Assembly: GCA_029558215.1 (NCBI GenBank)
Contig: JAKQFZ010001085.1
Coordinates: forward strand, 1-13,049
Source of the DNA: Candidatus Omnitrophota bacterium
Lineage (GTDB): Bacteria > Hinthialibacterota > Hinthialibacteria > JAKQFZ01
Reading direction: 5' to 3'
DNA: 13,049 bases
Part shown: positions 7,534 through 13,049 of the stretch, piece by piece
Layout of the letters: each line of letters begins with the position of its first letter
Position numbering within the stretch: position 1 is the stretch's first letter
Notes under the pieces: model-generated
Told to the model about the DNA's origin: nothing
What the model saw: only the letters and a program-made list of their open reading frames with translations
Database searches by the model: none
Made by a program: the position numbers and the translations under genes

Positions 7534-7579
7534 AAATCCCCCCTGCCCCCCTTACCAAGGGGGGATCAAGGGGGGATTT
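7534..7579. repeat. GC-rich nested intergenic palindrome (AAATCCCCCCT type)
   Basis: The outer arms AAATCCCCCCT (7534-7544) and AGGGGGGATTT (7569-7579) are perfectly complementary. Inside them CCCCCCTT (7546-7553) pairs with AAGGGGGG (7557-7564) around a 3-nt loop, leaving small unequal bulges between the two stems. This is a mobile-looking intergenic element of a kind seen in many copies in cyanobacteria and various environmental bacteria (recalled, not searched). It lies in a gene-free stretch between the chemoreceptor and parvulin genes. Confidence 0.85.
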
Positions 7580-7624
7580 GTCATCCCCTTCAGGTGCGCC
7601 GTAGGCCCATGAGGAACTTCGGTT

Positions 7625-7720
7625 GCAGAGGCTCTGCGACGCTGCCGAAGCGGAACCAGTGTGTAGTGTGGAACGAGTCTGCGAGTTCCACCCTCTTTTC
7701 TTTTGGAATGGTGGAACTCG
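7625..7720. repeat. Cluster of inverted repeats in the gene-free region
   Basis: Several palindromes lie side by side. GCAGAG/CTCTGC (7625-7637) has one unpaired base in the middle. GTGGAAC (7668-7674) pairs with GTTCCAC (7685-7691). CGAGTTCCACC (7682-7692) pairs perfectly with GGTGGAACTCG (7710-7720) across 17 nt. The last two share the 7682-7692 arm, so the RNA or DNA could switch between two alternative hairpins. The rest of 7385-7800 shows no believable gene: the open frames there are short, have no ribosome site and no recognisable motif. Confidence 0.7.
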
Positions 7721-7805
7721 ACTGGGAATCGGAGCGGAACAAGAACCGTGAATCCCGGAGTCATCGTGAGACAGATCCCGCTATTTCTCGTACTTTTGTC
7801 CTGTA

Positions 7806-7855
7806 TTGACAGGGAGTGTGGGGCACTTGACAGTGAGTGCTGGGACAGGTAATAT
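7806..7855 (+). promoter_or_regulatory. Near-consensus sigma-70 promoter within a 21-bp tandem repeat, upstream of the parvulin gene
   Basis: TTGACA (7827-7832), 17 nt, then TAATAT (7850-7855) is almost a perfect sigma-70 promoter. It would give a leader of about 117 nt before the ATG at 7979. A second TTGACA lies exactly 21 bp upstream (7806-7811), in a tandem repeat (7806-7826 and 7827-7847) with 15 of 21 bases identical. The leader has a small hairpin GAGCC/GGCTC at 7913-7926. Confidence 0.75.
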
Positions 7856-7978
7856 CCCCTTGAGTTTGAAAGAGAAAGCGTTCTAACCTGCCTAATCGGG
7901 GCATGAGCTTGGGAGCCATACGGCTCACCTTGGTTTCGCGATGGTTCCTACGCCTATTTGTTCCCAAAGGAGAAAAGG

Positions 7979-9085
7979 ATGAGTCGTATGTTTGTGCGCC
8001 AGTCTTGTGTCTTGTCGTCGGTGGTCTGTGTGTTGCTTCTGGGTTTGTGCTTTGGATGCAACAAGACCGAGCCCTCAACCCCTGAGCCGATGTCTGGAGC
8101 TTCCTTGATGCCGTCATCAGAGGAGAAACCCGACGCCGCTCCGGCGTTGGATCCGTCAACCTGGGTGGCCAAGGTCAATGACCACCAGATTCTTGAATCG
8201 GACGTGCAGCGTGAATCCCGGGCATTTTCTGCTCAGAGAACGGGGGATCCCAACACGGCGCTGCCCGCTGAGATGCAGGCGCAGTTCCGCCAGGCGGCAA
8301 CACAGATGCTCATCAACCAGACTCTGCTTTTGGCTGAAGCTGAGTCCCGTGCAATCAACACAACCGACGAGGAAGTGAATGCCAAAGTCGAGGAGATCAA
8401 GCAGTCGGCACCGAGCAAGGAAGGTGAGCCGGCTATCTGGGAACGTTTCGGCATGACAGAAGCCGAATTCAGACAAAGCATCACCGTGATGGTGAAATTG
8501 GATCAACTCCGCGAAGTCTTGGCATCCGAGGTCAGCGAGGTCACACCGGGACAGGTTCAGGCGTACTATGACGAGCATCCGGAGGAGTTCAAGCAAGCCG
8601 ATCAGGTTCGTGCCAGCCACATCCTTCTTGCATTCAGTGAGACGGACACAGACGCGCAGAAAGCCGAGAAAAGACAGAAGATCGAACAGTTGCTTGACCA
8701 GATTAAGAATCAGAATGCCGATTTTGCAGAACTGGCTGCGGAGCACTCTGACTGCCCCAGTGGCAAGCGTTCGGGCGGCGATCTCGACTTCTTCACAAAA
8801 GAGCGAATGGTTCCCCCGTTCGCAGAGGCAGCGTTCGCGCTTCCTGTCGGTCAGATCAGCGATGTTGTCGAGACCCAGTTCGGCTACCATATTATCAGAG
8901 TGACCGACCGCAGGGAAGCCAAGACGGTTCCTTTTGACGAGGCCAAGACAGGAATTGAAGAGAGTCTGAATCAGCAGAGTTCCGGTCACGCGATGGAAAA
9001 CCTGCTGATGAAACTGCGGGAGACCGCCAAGATCGAGTACAACCCCGAGGCGGGTGTCGAGCCGGCTGAAAAGAGCATGCAGTAG
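7979..9085 (+). CDS. Lipoprotein peptidyl-prolyl cis-trans isomerase, parvulin (SurA/PrsA-like foldase)
   Basis: This 368-residue protein helps exported proteins fold outside the cytoplasmic membrane. ATG 7979 is chosen because AAAGGAG lies 6 nt upstream. The N-terminus has basic residues, a hydrophobic stretch (about 11-25) and a lipobox-like L-C-F-G-C, so C27 should carry lipid. A Pro/Ser/Glu-rich linker follows, then a helical SurA-N-like chaperone region (about 60-195) starting W-V-A-K-V-N-D. The parvulin domain spans about 210-310, with V-R-A-S-H-I-L (H214), a S-D-C-P-S-G segment (C259), G-G-D-L-D-F-F, P-F-A-E-A-A-F-A-L and the closing G-Y-H-I-I-R-V (H304). A helical tail ends the protein. 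It is preceded by a strong promoter. The SH3 gene downstream has its own promoter, so these may be separate transcription units. Confidence 0.92.
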   Translation: MSRMFVRQSCVLSSVVCVLLLGLCFGCNKTEPSTPEPMSGASLMPSSEEKPDAAPALDPSTWVAKVNDHQILESDVQRESRAFSAQRTGDPNTALPAEMQAQFRQAATQMLINQTLLLAEAESRAINTTDEEVNAKVEEIKQSAPSKEGEPAIWERFGMTEAEFRQSITVMVKLDQLREVLASEVSEVTPGQVQAYYDEHPEEFKQADQVRASHILLAFSETDTDAQKAEKRQKIEQLLDQIKNQNADFAELAAEHSDCPSGKRSGGDLDFFTKERMVPPFAEAAFALPVGQISDVVETQFGYHIIRVTDRREAKTVPFDEAKTGIEESLNQQSSGHAMENLLMKLRETAKIEYNPEAGVEPAEKSMQ

Positions 9086-9149
9086 AGACTCCGCGTCGAT
9101 CAGGTTGTGTCATCGCAAAGCAGCGGCGTGCTTCAAACTCTCGTGTTTC

Positions 9150-9178
9150 TTGACAGCCTCCAAACGACTGCCTAGTAT
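9150..9178 (+). promoter_or_regulatory. Near-consensus sigma-70 promoter of the SH3 protein gene
   Basis: A perfect TTGACA (9150-9155) is followed after 17 nt by TAGTAT (9173-9178). Transcription would start near 9185, about 29 nt before the ATG at 9214, which has GGGAGG (9199-9204) as its ribosome site. It lies in the 128-bp gap after the parvulin stop codon. Confidence 0.7.
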
Positions 9179-9213
9179 TAGCATTGATGACAACCGTAGG
9201 GAGGAATTCGCAC

Positions 9214-10401
9214 ATGATCCCGATTCGCAAGAGGCTCGCCCGGGTGATGGTTCCGGGTTGCTTGGGGACGATGCTGTTCTTGCTGTTGCTGGGGCAGTGT
9301 GGTCTCGCTCAAGGCGACCAGGTGATCCTTTACGACGGCAAGGTGATTGAGGGCAAGATTATCAGTGAATCAGACACACGGGTCACCATTGATGTGGACA
9401 CGATTCGAATCACCCTCATGCGAAAAGAGATCAAGGAGATCAAAAAAGGGGATCAGCTCTTCGGTGTGATCGAACAGCAAGCACAACCGGACAAGCCGAC
9501 GACCGACTCCGCTGTGCTTCCCGCTTTGAGACAGACCGCTGCGGCGGAAGTCACCAAAGCGGTTACCCCCCCCCCAACAAATACCCCTGTTCCCAAGGTC
9601 ACAGACACGGAAACCAACACCGTGGCTCCGAAAGCCTCGGACACGCCAACAGTGCCCGCCAAAGTGGCCGAAACGAGTACTCCAACATTCACTCCCGTGG
9701 CAAAGGCGAGTAACACACCCACCTTTACGGCAGTGACTCAAGCGACACATACCCCGACATTCACTGTCAAAGCACAGGCGTCAAATACTCCGACTTTCAC
9801 GGCGATTCCTCAGAAACCGACCGAAGCACCAACAAAGAAACCGGCACCTCAGCCGACAAACACTCCTGTTCCCAAACCCACAAAAGCGGTGGCACCAGCA
9901 CCAACTGTCAAACCAACGGAAAAACCCGTCGAGCAGCCAGTCGCACCAACCCCGGAGGCGGTGACCATTCCGCTCTCCAAGGTGGAGACGGGTAAGATTC
10001 CCAAAGGTGATGCCTATATTGTGGCCAGGGACTTCATCAATGTTCGCAATGGCCCGTCTCCGAAGGATGAGCCCTTGGGCAAACTCTATAAAAATACGAT
10101 CCTGATTGTGGACGCCAAGGCCGACACAGGCTACCTACATTTCAAGGCGCTCGAAAGTTCCGATCAGGGATGGGCACATGGAAACCTTCTTACGAAGATT
10201 CCCGATACTCCGGTGCTGGTGACAGCGAGGAAAGTCAATTTCCGCAAGGGGCCCGGCACAACACACATTCGCATCGGGGAACTTCAGGAAGGCGATGTTG
10301 GGAGAATTCTCGAACGTCAAGGCAACTGGATCCGGATCCGGACTTTGGACAACAAGGTCGGCTGGGTCAGCGCCAACTACGTGACCGTGGTTGGCCAATA
10401 G
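9214..10401 (+). CDS. Exported protein with small N-terminal beta domain, Thr/Pro repeat linker and two bacterial SH3 domains
   Basis: The product has 395 residues. ATG 9214 is preferred over ATG 9187 because GGGAGG lies 9 nt upstream and a clean signal peptide follows: basic residues, a Leu-rich core, and likely cleavage after G-L-A near residue 32. Residues 34-80 form a small beta-rich domain (V-I-L-Y-D-G-K-V-I-E-G-K-I then I-R-I-T-L-M-R-K-E-I-K-E-I) of the kind found at the start of many exported proteins. Residues about 95-260 are a low-complexity Thr/Pro/Lys linker containing a 12-residue repeat. Two SH3b-type domains follow (about 266-330 and 333-395), each with the N-V/F-R-x-G-P pattern (I-N-V-R-N-G-P and V-N-F-R-K-G-P) and a G-W/H-G-N or G-W-V-S-A-N-Y end. 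Such domains often bind cell-wall peptides. A C10 run lies in the linker. I know no named family with exactly this order. The ZIP gene follows 24 nt downstream. Confidence 0.9.
   Translation: MIPIRKRLARVMVPGCLGTMLFLLLLGQCGLAQGDQVILYDGKVIEGKIISESDTRVTIDVDTIRITLMRKEIKEIKKGDQLFGVIEQQAQPDKPTTDSAVLPALRQTAAAEVTKAVTPPPTNTPVPKVTDTETNTVAPKASDTPTVPAKVAETSTPTFTPVAKASNTPTFTAVTQATHTPTFTVKAQASNTPTFTAIPQKPTEAPTKKPAPQPTNTPVPKPTKAVAPAPTVKPTEKPVEQPVAPTPEAVTIPLSKVETGKIPKGDAYIVARDFINVRNGPSPKDEPLGKLYKNTILIVDAKADTGYLHFKALESSDQGWAHGNLLTKIPDTPVLVTARKVNFRKGPGTTHIRIGELQEGDVGRILERQGNWIRIRTLDNKVGWVSANYVTVVGQ
9566..9575 (+). repeat. C10 homopolymer inside the SH3 protein gene
   Basis: Ten consecutive C residues encode the end of Thr118 and most of Pro119-Pro121. 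Losing one C would move reading to a frame that stops at TGA 9734-9736. Gaining one would stop at TAA 9711-9713. Either change removes both SH3 domains, which is the layout of a slipped-strand contingency tract. Confidence 0.85.
9673..9816 (+). repeat. Four tandem 36-bp units encoding a 12-residue Thr/Pro repeat
   Basis: Four consecutive units of 12 residues (protein positions 154-201) share T-P-T-F-T: T-S-T-P-T-F-T-P-V-A-K-A, S-N-T-P-T-F-T-A-V-T-Q-A, T-H-T-P-T-F-T-V-K-A-Q-A and S-N-T-P-T-F-T-A-I-P-Q-K. The DNA has drifted more than the protein, so the array is not freshly expanded. It forms part of an extended, wall-spanning style of linker. Confidence 0.85.
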
Positions 10402-10425
10402 TTCGGCGGACTGCCAAGAGAGAAG

Positions 10426-11250
10426 ATGCAGGGAACGCTTCCGGAATTGTTTCTGCACCTCGATCCGATCGCGCAGGCGTTCTGGGCGACCTTATTCACT
10501 TGGTTTGTCACTGCACTGGGTGCCTCACCCGTGCTTTTCACCCGCCGTCTGAACCAAAAACTCCTCGACGGAATGCTCGGCTTGGCTGCCGGTGTCATGA
10601 TCGCCGCCAGCTTCTGGTCGCTTCTGAATCCTGCCATCGAAATGGCGGGGGGTGACTGGGTACCCGCCACAGTGGGTTTTCTTCTCGGCGCTGGATTTCT
10701 TTATGTTGTGGACAAGATCCTGCCACATCTGCATCCGGGACTGGAGATGTCGGAAGCGGAGGGAATCAAGACGTCATGGCAGAGAAGCGTCCTGCTGGTG
10801 TTGGCGATCACCCTGCACAACATTCCTGAAGGACTTGCGGTGGGGGTGGCCTTTGGAGCCGTAGCACACGCGGCGGACGCGATTGCCGCGCGACAGATGA
10901 TGCTCGGCGGTGTTGCCCTTGCCATTGGCATCGGACTGCAGAACTTCCCCGAAGGTCTTGCCGTCTCAATGCCTCTTCGACGTGAGGGAATGAGGCGAGG
11001 CAAGGCCTTCTTCTACGGACAGATATCCGGCGCAGTGGAACCAATCGCCGGCGTTCTTGGTGCTGCGCTTGTGCTTGCCATGCAGCCGATCCTTCCCTAC
11101 GCTTTGGCCTTTGCGGCAGGAGCCATGATCTTCGTCGTTGTGGAGGAATTGATTCCGGAATCCCAACGAAACGGGTTCAGCGATTTCGCTACGGCGGGTG
11201 CCATCGTGGGATTCGCCATCATGATGACTCTGGACGTGGCGCTGGGGTGA
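10426..11250 (+). CDS. ZIP family divalent metal transporter (ZupT/GufA-like)
   Basis: This 274-residue integral membrane protein has about eight hydrophobic helices and the usual ZIP length. The metal-binding helices are plain: H-N-I-P-E-G (131-136) in the fourth segment and the matching Q-N-F-P-E-G (172-177) in the fifth, with E-E-L-I-P-E (240-245) in a later one. A loop D-K-I-L-P-H-L-H-P-G (96-105) offers histidines before the core. Members move Zn2+, Fe2+ or Mn2+ into the cytoplasm, and the preferred metal cannot be read. ATG 10426 gives a complete first helix. Upstream is a purine-rich AAGAGAGAAG, a weak ribosome site, 24 nt after the SH3 gene stop, so the two genes are probably co-transcribed. 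The stop is followed at once by a short hairpin ACGAG/CTCGT (11251-11265) and a bulged CGGG/CCCG hairpin (11271-11287), neither with a T tract. Confidence 0.92.
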   Translation: MQGTLPELFLHLDPIAQAFWATLFTWFVTALGASPVLFTRRLNQKLLDGMLGLAAGVMIAASFWSLLNPAIEMAGGDWVPATVGFLLGAGFLYVVDKILPHLHPGLEMSEAEGIKTSWQRSVLLVLAITLHNIPEGLAVGVAFGAVAHAADAIAARQMMLGGVALAIGIGLQNFPEGLAVSMPLRREGMRRGKAFFYGQISGAVEPIAGVLGAALVLAMQPILPYALAFAAGAMIFVVVEELIPESQRNGFSDFATAGAIVGFAIMMTLDVALG

Positions 11251-11318
11251 ACGAGATCGGCTCGTCTTGACGGGATCACATGACCCGGGCTATTCCTCTC
11301 CTGTAAGGCACACGTTCG

Positions 11319-11327
11319 TGATATAAG
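11319..11327 (+). promoter_or_regulatory. Candidate extended -10 promoter of cinA
   Basis: TG-A-TATAAG (11319-11327) fits an extended -10 element, with no good -35 box at the right spacing. A 9-bp direct repeat CCTCTCCTG flanks it (11295-11303 and 11332-11340). The leader would be about 40 nt. Confidence 0.35.
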
Positions 11328-11372
11328 AATGCCTCTCCTGAAGTCAAGTTTGCCGGGAGAAAGACAAGACGA

Positions 11373-12635
11373 ATGACAGTACAACCCTCTTCTCGAACTG
11401 CAGAACTAGTCATGGTCGGGAGTGAACTCCTGCGGGGTGTCTATGCCGACACAAACGGCTGCTTCCTGGCACGCTCCTTCGCAGCTGAGGGGATCGCCGT
11501 CACGAGAACAACCGTGGTCAGAGATGTCGAAGACGAAATCGCTGAAGTCATTAGTCGTGCCTTGAGTCGGGTTTCCTTGGTCGTTGTTTGCGGAGGTCTG
11601 GGGCCCACGATTGATGATCTGACCCGAGAGGCAATCGTACAGGCCACAGGGATTCCTCTGGCTCTGCACCAGGAGATTGTGGACGCGATCCGGCAGCGAT
11701 TTGCCAGCAGAGGATTGACTGTCTCAGAGAATAACCTCAGGCAGGCCTATGTTCCAGAATGCGGGGGATTTTTTCCAAACCCGAATGGCACCGCACCAGG
11801 GCTGTACTTTGAGTCAGGATCATCGTTGATCGTGGCACTGCCGGGTCCACCTCGTGAGTTGATCCCGATGTTCCATGACACGCTCCTGCCGTTTCTTCGG
11901 CAGCGGGGCTTTGTGGGTGCGGCGATGCCGTCAAGGCTCTTCCGACTCGCCGGCATACCGGAGAGCCTGGCAGATCAGCGACTCCAGCCACTCATCGCCA
12001 ATGATCCGGGACTTCGCGTGAGCATTCTTGCCAGACCCAATCTGGTGGATATCACTCTGTTTCACGAAGACGCAAAACGACTTGGCGAGATCGGTGATGC
12101 GGTGGATGCGGAGTTTGGAATGGCCATCTACACACACGAGCAGGAATCCCTCGAACAGGTCATCGGCGACCGGTGCCGTGAGCGAGGTCTCACGCTTGGT
12201 TTGGCGGAATCCTGCACCGGAGGTCTGATCGGCGGAGCGATCACGAATGTGCCTGGCAGTTCTGCCTATCTTGTCGGGGGCATCGTCTGCTACAGCAACA
12301 AAATAAAGAGCGGGTTGCTGAGCGTTTCAGAGCAGACACTTGCCGACCATGGTGCCGTGAGTGAGGAAACGGCAAAAGCCCTGTCTGAAGGAGTCCGAAA
12401 GACGTTGGGGTGTGACATAGGACTGTCTGTCACCGGTATCGCGGGACCAGACGGTGCAACGCCGGAAAAGCCTCTCGGACTGGTGTTCATGGCGTGTTCA
12501 TCGAAGACATCAACGCGTGTTGAAAGACATCAGTTCATTGGAACGCGGGAAACTATCCGAGCATGGGCAACGCAACGGGCGCTGGATCTCTTGAGGCGGT
12601 TTCTGTGCCAAGCGGCACCGTCAGACCAGTTCTGA
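11373..12635 (+). CDS. cinA: CinA family protein: MoCF-like N-terminal domain plus nicotinamide-nucleotide amidase C-terminal domain
   Basis: The full-length two-domain protein has 420 residues. The N-terminal domain (about 9-180) shows the CinA signature: V-G-S-E-L-L-R-G-x-x-x-D-T-N (15-28), G-G-L-G-P-T-I-D-D-L-T-R-E (74-86) and L-P-G-P-P-R-E-L (156-163). In studied members it has ADP-ribose pyrophosphatase activity. A middle domain leads to the PncC-like C-terminal domain (about 258-412) with A-E-S-C-T-G-G (278-284, catalytic Ser280), V-x-Y-S-N-x-x-K, V-S-E-E-T-A and T-G-I-A-G-P-D-G. That domain deamidates nicotinamide mononucleotide back to nicotinic acid mononucleotide in NAD recycling. 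Known members also link to competence and DNA damage in some bacteria. ATG 11373 adds about eight residues before the conserved core. A GGGAG lies 13 nt upstream, somewhat far. The last 15 nt overlap the opposing gene. Confidence 0.95.
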   Translation: MTVQPSSRTAELVMVGSELLRGVYADTNGCFLARSFAAEGIAVTRTTVVRDVEDEIAEVISRALSRVSLVVVCGGLGPTIDDLTREAIVQATGIPLALHQEIVDAIRQRFASRGLTVSENNLRQAYVPECGGFFPNPNGTAPGLYFESGSSLIVALPGPPRELIPMFHDTLLPFLRQRGFVGAAMPSRLFRLAGIPESLADQRLQPLIANDPGLRVSILARPNLVDITLFHEDAKRLGEIGDAVDAEFGMAIYTHEQESLEQVIGDRCRERGLTLGLAESCTGGLIGGAITNVPGSSAYLVGGIVCYSNKIKSGLLSVSEQTLADHGAVSEETAKALSEGVRKTLGCDIGLSVTGIAGPDGATPEKPLGLVFMACSSKTSTRVERHQFIGTRETIRAWATQRALDLLRRFLCQAAPSDQF

Positions 12636-13049
12636 AGCCAGTTCGCGAAGAAACGACTCCACATCTGTGACCAAACCGGTCACTTGAGAACTTCCCCTGT
12701 CGGAGAGCTTTGTGATCACCGCCGAGTTGATGTCCACGCAAACCGTTGGCACCGAGGCGGGAAGGATATTCCCCACCGCGATTGAATGCAGCATGCTGCC
12801 CATCATGATGACAAGACTGATTCCCTTGAGTGCCGCACGGATGGCCTTCTGTGTTGCGATCACATCGGTGATGACTTCTGGCAAAGGCCCGTCATCGCGA
12901 ATTGAGCCACCCAGGACAAATGGAACCTGATTGCGCACACATTCATACATGATGCCCGAAGTGAGAATACCCTGCGCGACCGCTTCCTCTATCGAACCCG
13001 CGTTTCGGATGCGGTTGATCGCTCGCAGATGGTTTCGATGTCCCCCTTC
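12621..13049 (-). CDS. Archaeal-type ornithine cyclodeaminase (TIGR00300, LOR/SDH-like), C-terminal part, truncated by window edge
   Basis: The frame is open from base 13049 to the stop at 12621-12623, giving the last 142 residues. The ATG at 12950 is internal. The sequence closely follows the family I know as TIGR00300: E-G-G-H-R-N-H-L-R-A-I at the cut end, then I-L-T-S-G-I-M-Y-E-C-V, P-F-V-L-G-G-S-I-R-D-D-G-P-L-P-E-V, M-L-H-S-I-A-V-G-N, V-C-V-D-I-N-x-A-V-x-T-K-L-x-D-R-G and V-T-D-V. This NAD-binding Rossmann-type domain occurs in archaeal ornithine cyclodeaminases (ornithine to proline plus ammonia) and as the C-terminal half of cyanobacterial ArgZ/AgrE. Whether an N-terminal arginine dihydrolase half is also present cannot be seen. 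The protein is cytoplasmic, in arginine/ornithine breakdown. Its 3' end overlaps cinA by 15 nt. A short GTGACC/GGTCAC hairpin lies inside the coding end (12667-12683). Confidence 0.9.
   Translation of the reverse strand, partial: EGGHRNHLRAINRIRNAGSIEEAVAQGILTSGIMYECVRNQVPFVLGGSIRDDGPLPEVITDVIATQKAIRAALKGISLVIMMGSMLHSIAVGNILPASVPTVCVDINSAVITKLSDRGSSQVTGLVTDVESFLRELASELV

Noticed and set aside
7503..7809. Short open frames of about 70-100 codons in the region upstream of the parvulin gene as possible small genes
   Set aside because: They run through palindromic repeats, lack ribosome sites and show no protein-like composition.
8156..8989. 277-codon open frame on the minus strand opposite the parvulin gene
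   Set aside because: The parvulin frame has a signal peptide, a full PpiC domain and a good ribosome site. The antisense product resembles no family and is low in plausible structure.
11251..11287. Two short hairpins after the ZIP stop codon as a Rho-independent terminator
   Set aside because: The stems are 5 bp and 7 bp with a bulge, and neither is followed by a T run, so I did not list them as a terminator.
12667..12683. GTGACC/GGTCAC hairpin near the cinA 3' end as a terminator
   Set aside because: The stem is only 6 bp, there is no T tract on either strand, and it lies within the coding sequence of the cyclodeaminase.

Overview
The window looks like part of a bacterial chromosome of moderate GC content, carrying eight complete protein genes and two cut by the window edges. 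Paired formylglycine sulfatases, a Gfo/Idh/MocA oxidoreductase, a pilus-type DUF7305 protein, a Thr/Pro-rich SH3 protein, an archaeal-type ornithine cyclodeaminase and many palindromic intergenic repeats together suggest an uncultured environmental lineage of the PVC, Hydrogenedentota or Sumerlaeota kind. That placement is inference, because there is no rRNA or other marker. I see no tRNA, rRNA, CRISPR array, transposase or phage gene.

Left part (1-5117): the C-terminal part of a DUF7305-like pilus-associated protein ends at a Rho-independent terminator. It converges on a Gfo/Idh/MocA oxidoreductase on the minus strand. That gene is divergent from a two-gene sulfatase operon on the plus strand. 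The intergenic region between them holds three hairpin repeats whose stems differ by paired changes. Both sulfatases keep the C-x-P-S-R modification motif and neither has a visible signal peptide. The first appears to start at an ATT codon behind a strong Shine-Dalgarno sequence. The three genes could process a sulfated sugar inside the cell, but no substrate can be read from the sequence.

Middle (5118-7978): a strong terminator separates the sulfatases from a convergent Cache-domain chemoreceptor. The roughly 620 bp upstream of the chemoreceptor start contain no convincing gene. They hold a leader hairpin, a C6/G6-rich nested palindrome, a cluster of inverted repeats, and a near-consensus promoter built into a 21-bp tandem repeat.

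Right part (7979-13049): a lipoprotein parvulin foldase is followed by an exported protein with two SH3 domains and a 12-residue Thr/Pro repeat. The latter has its own near-consensus promoter and a C10 homopolymer in its coding sequence. A ZIP metal transporter follows 24 bp downstream, then CinA. CinA overlaps tail-to-tail by 15 nt with an ornithine cyclodeaminase (TIGR00300 type) that runs off the right edge. The parvulin and SH3 proteins act outside the cytoplasmic membrane, while CinA and the cyclodeaminase are cytoplasmic and both deal with nicotinamide nucleotides.

No clearly new multi-gene system stands out. The best leads are the ATT start, the C10 tract in the SH3 gene, and the structure-conserving repeats.
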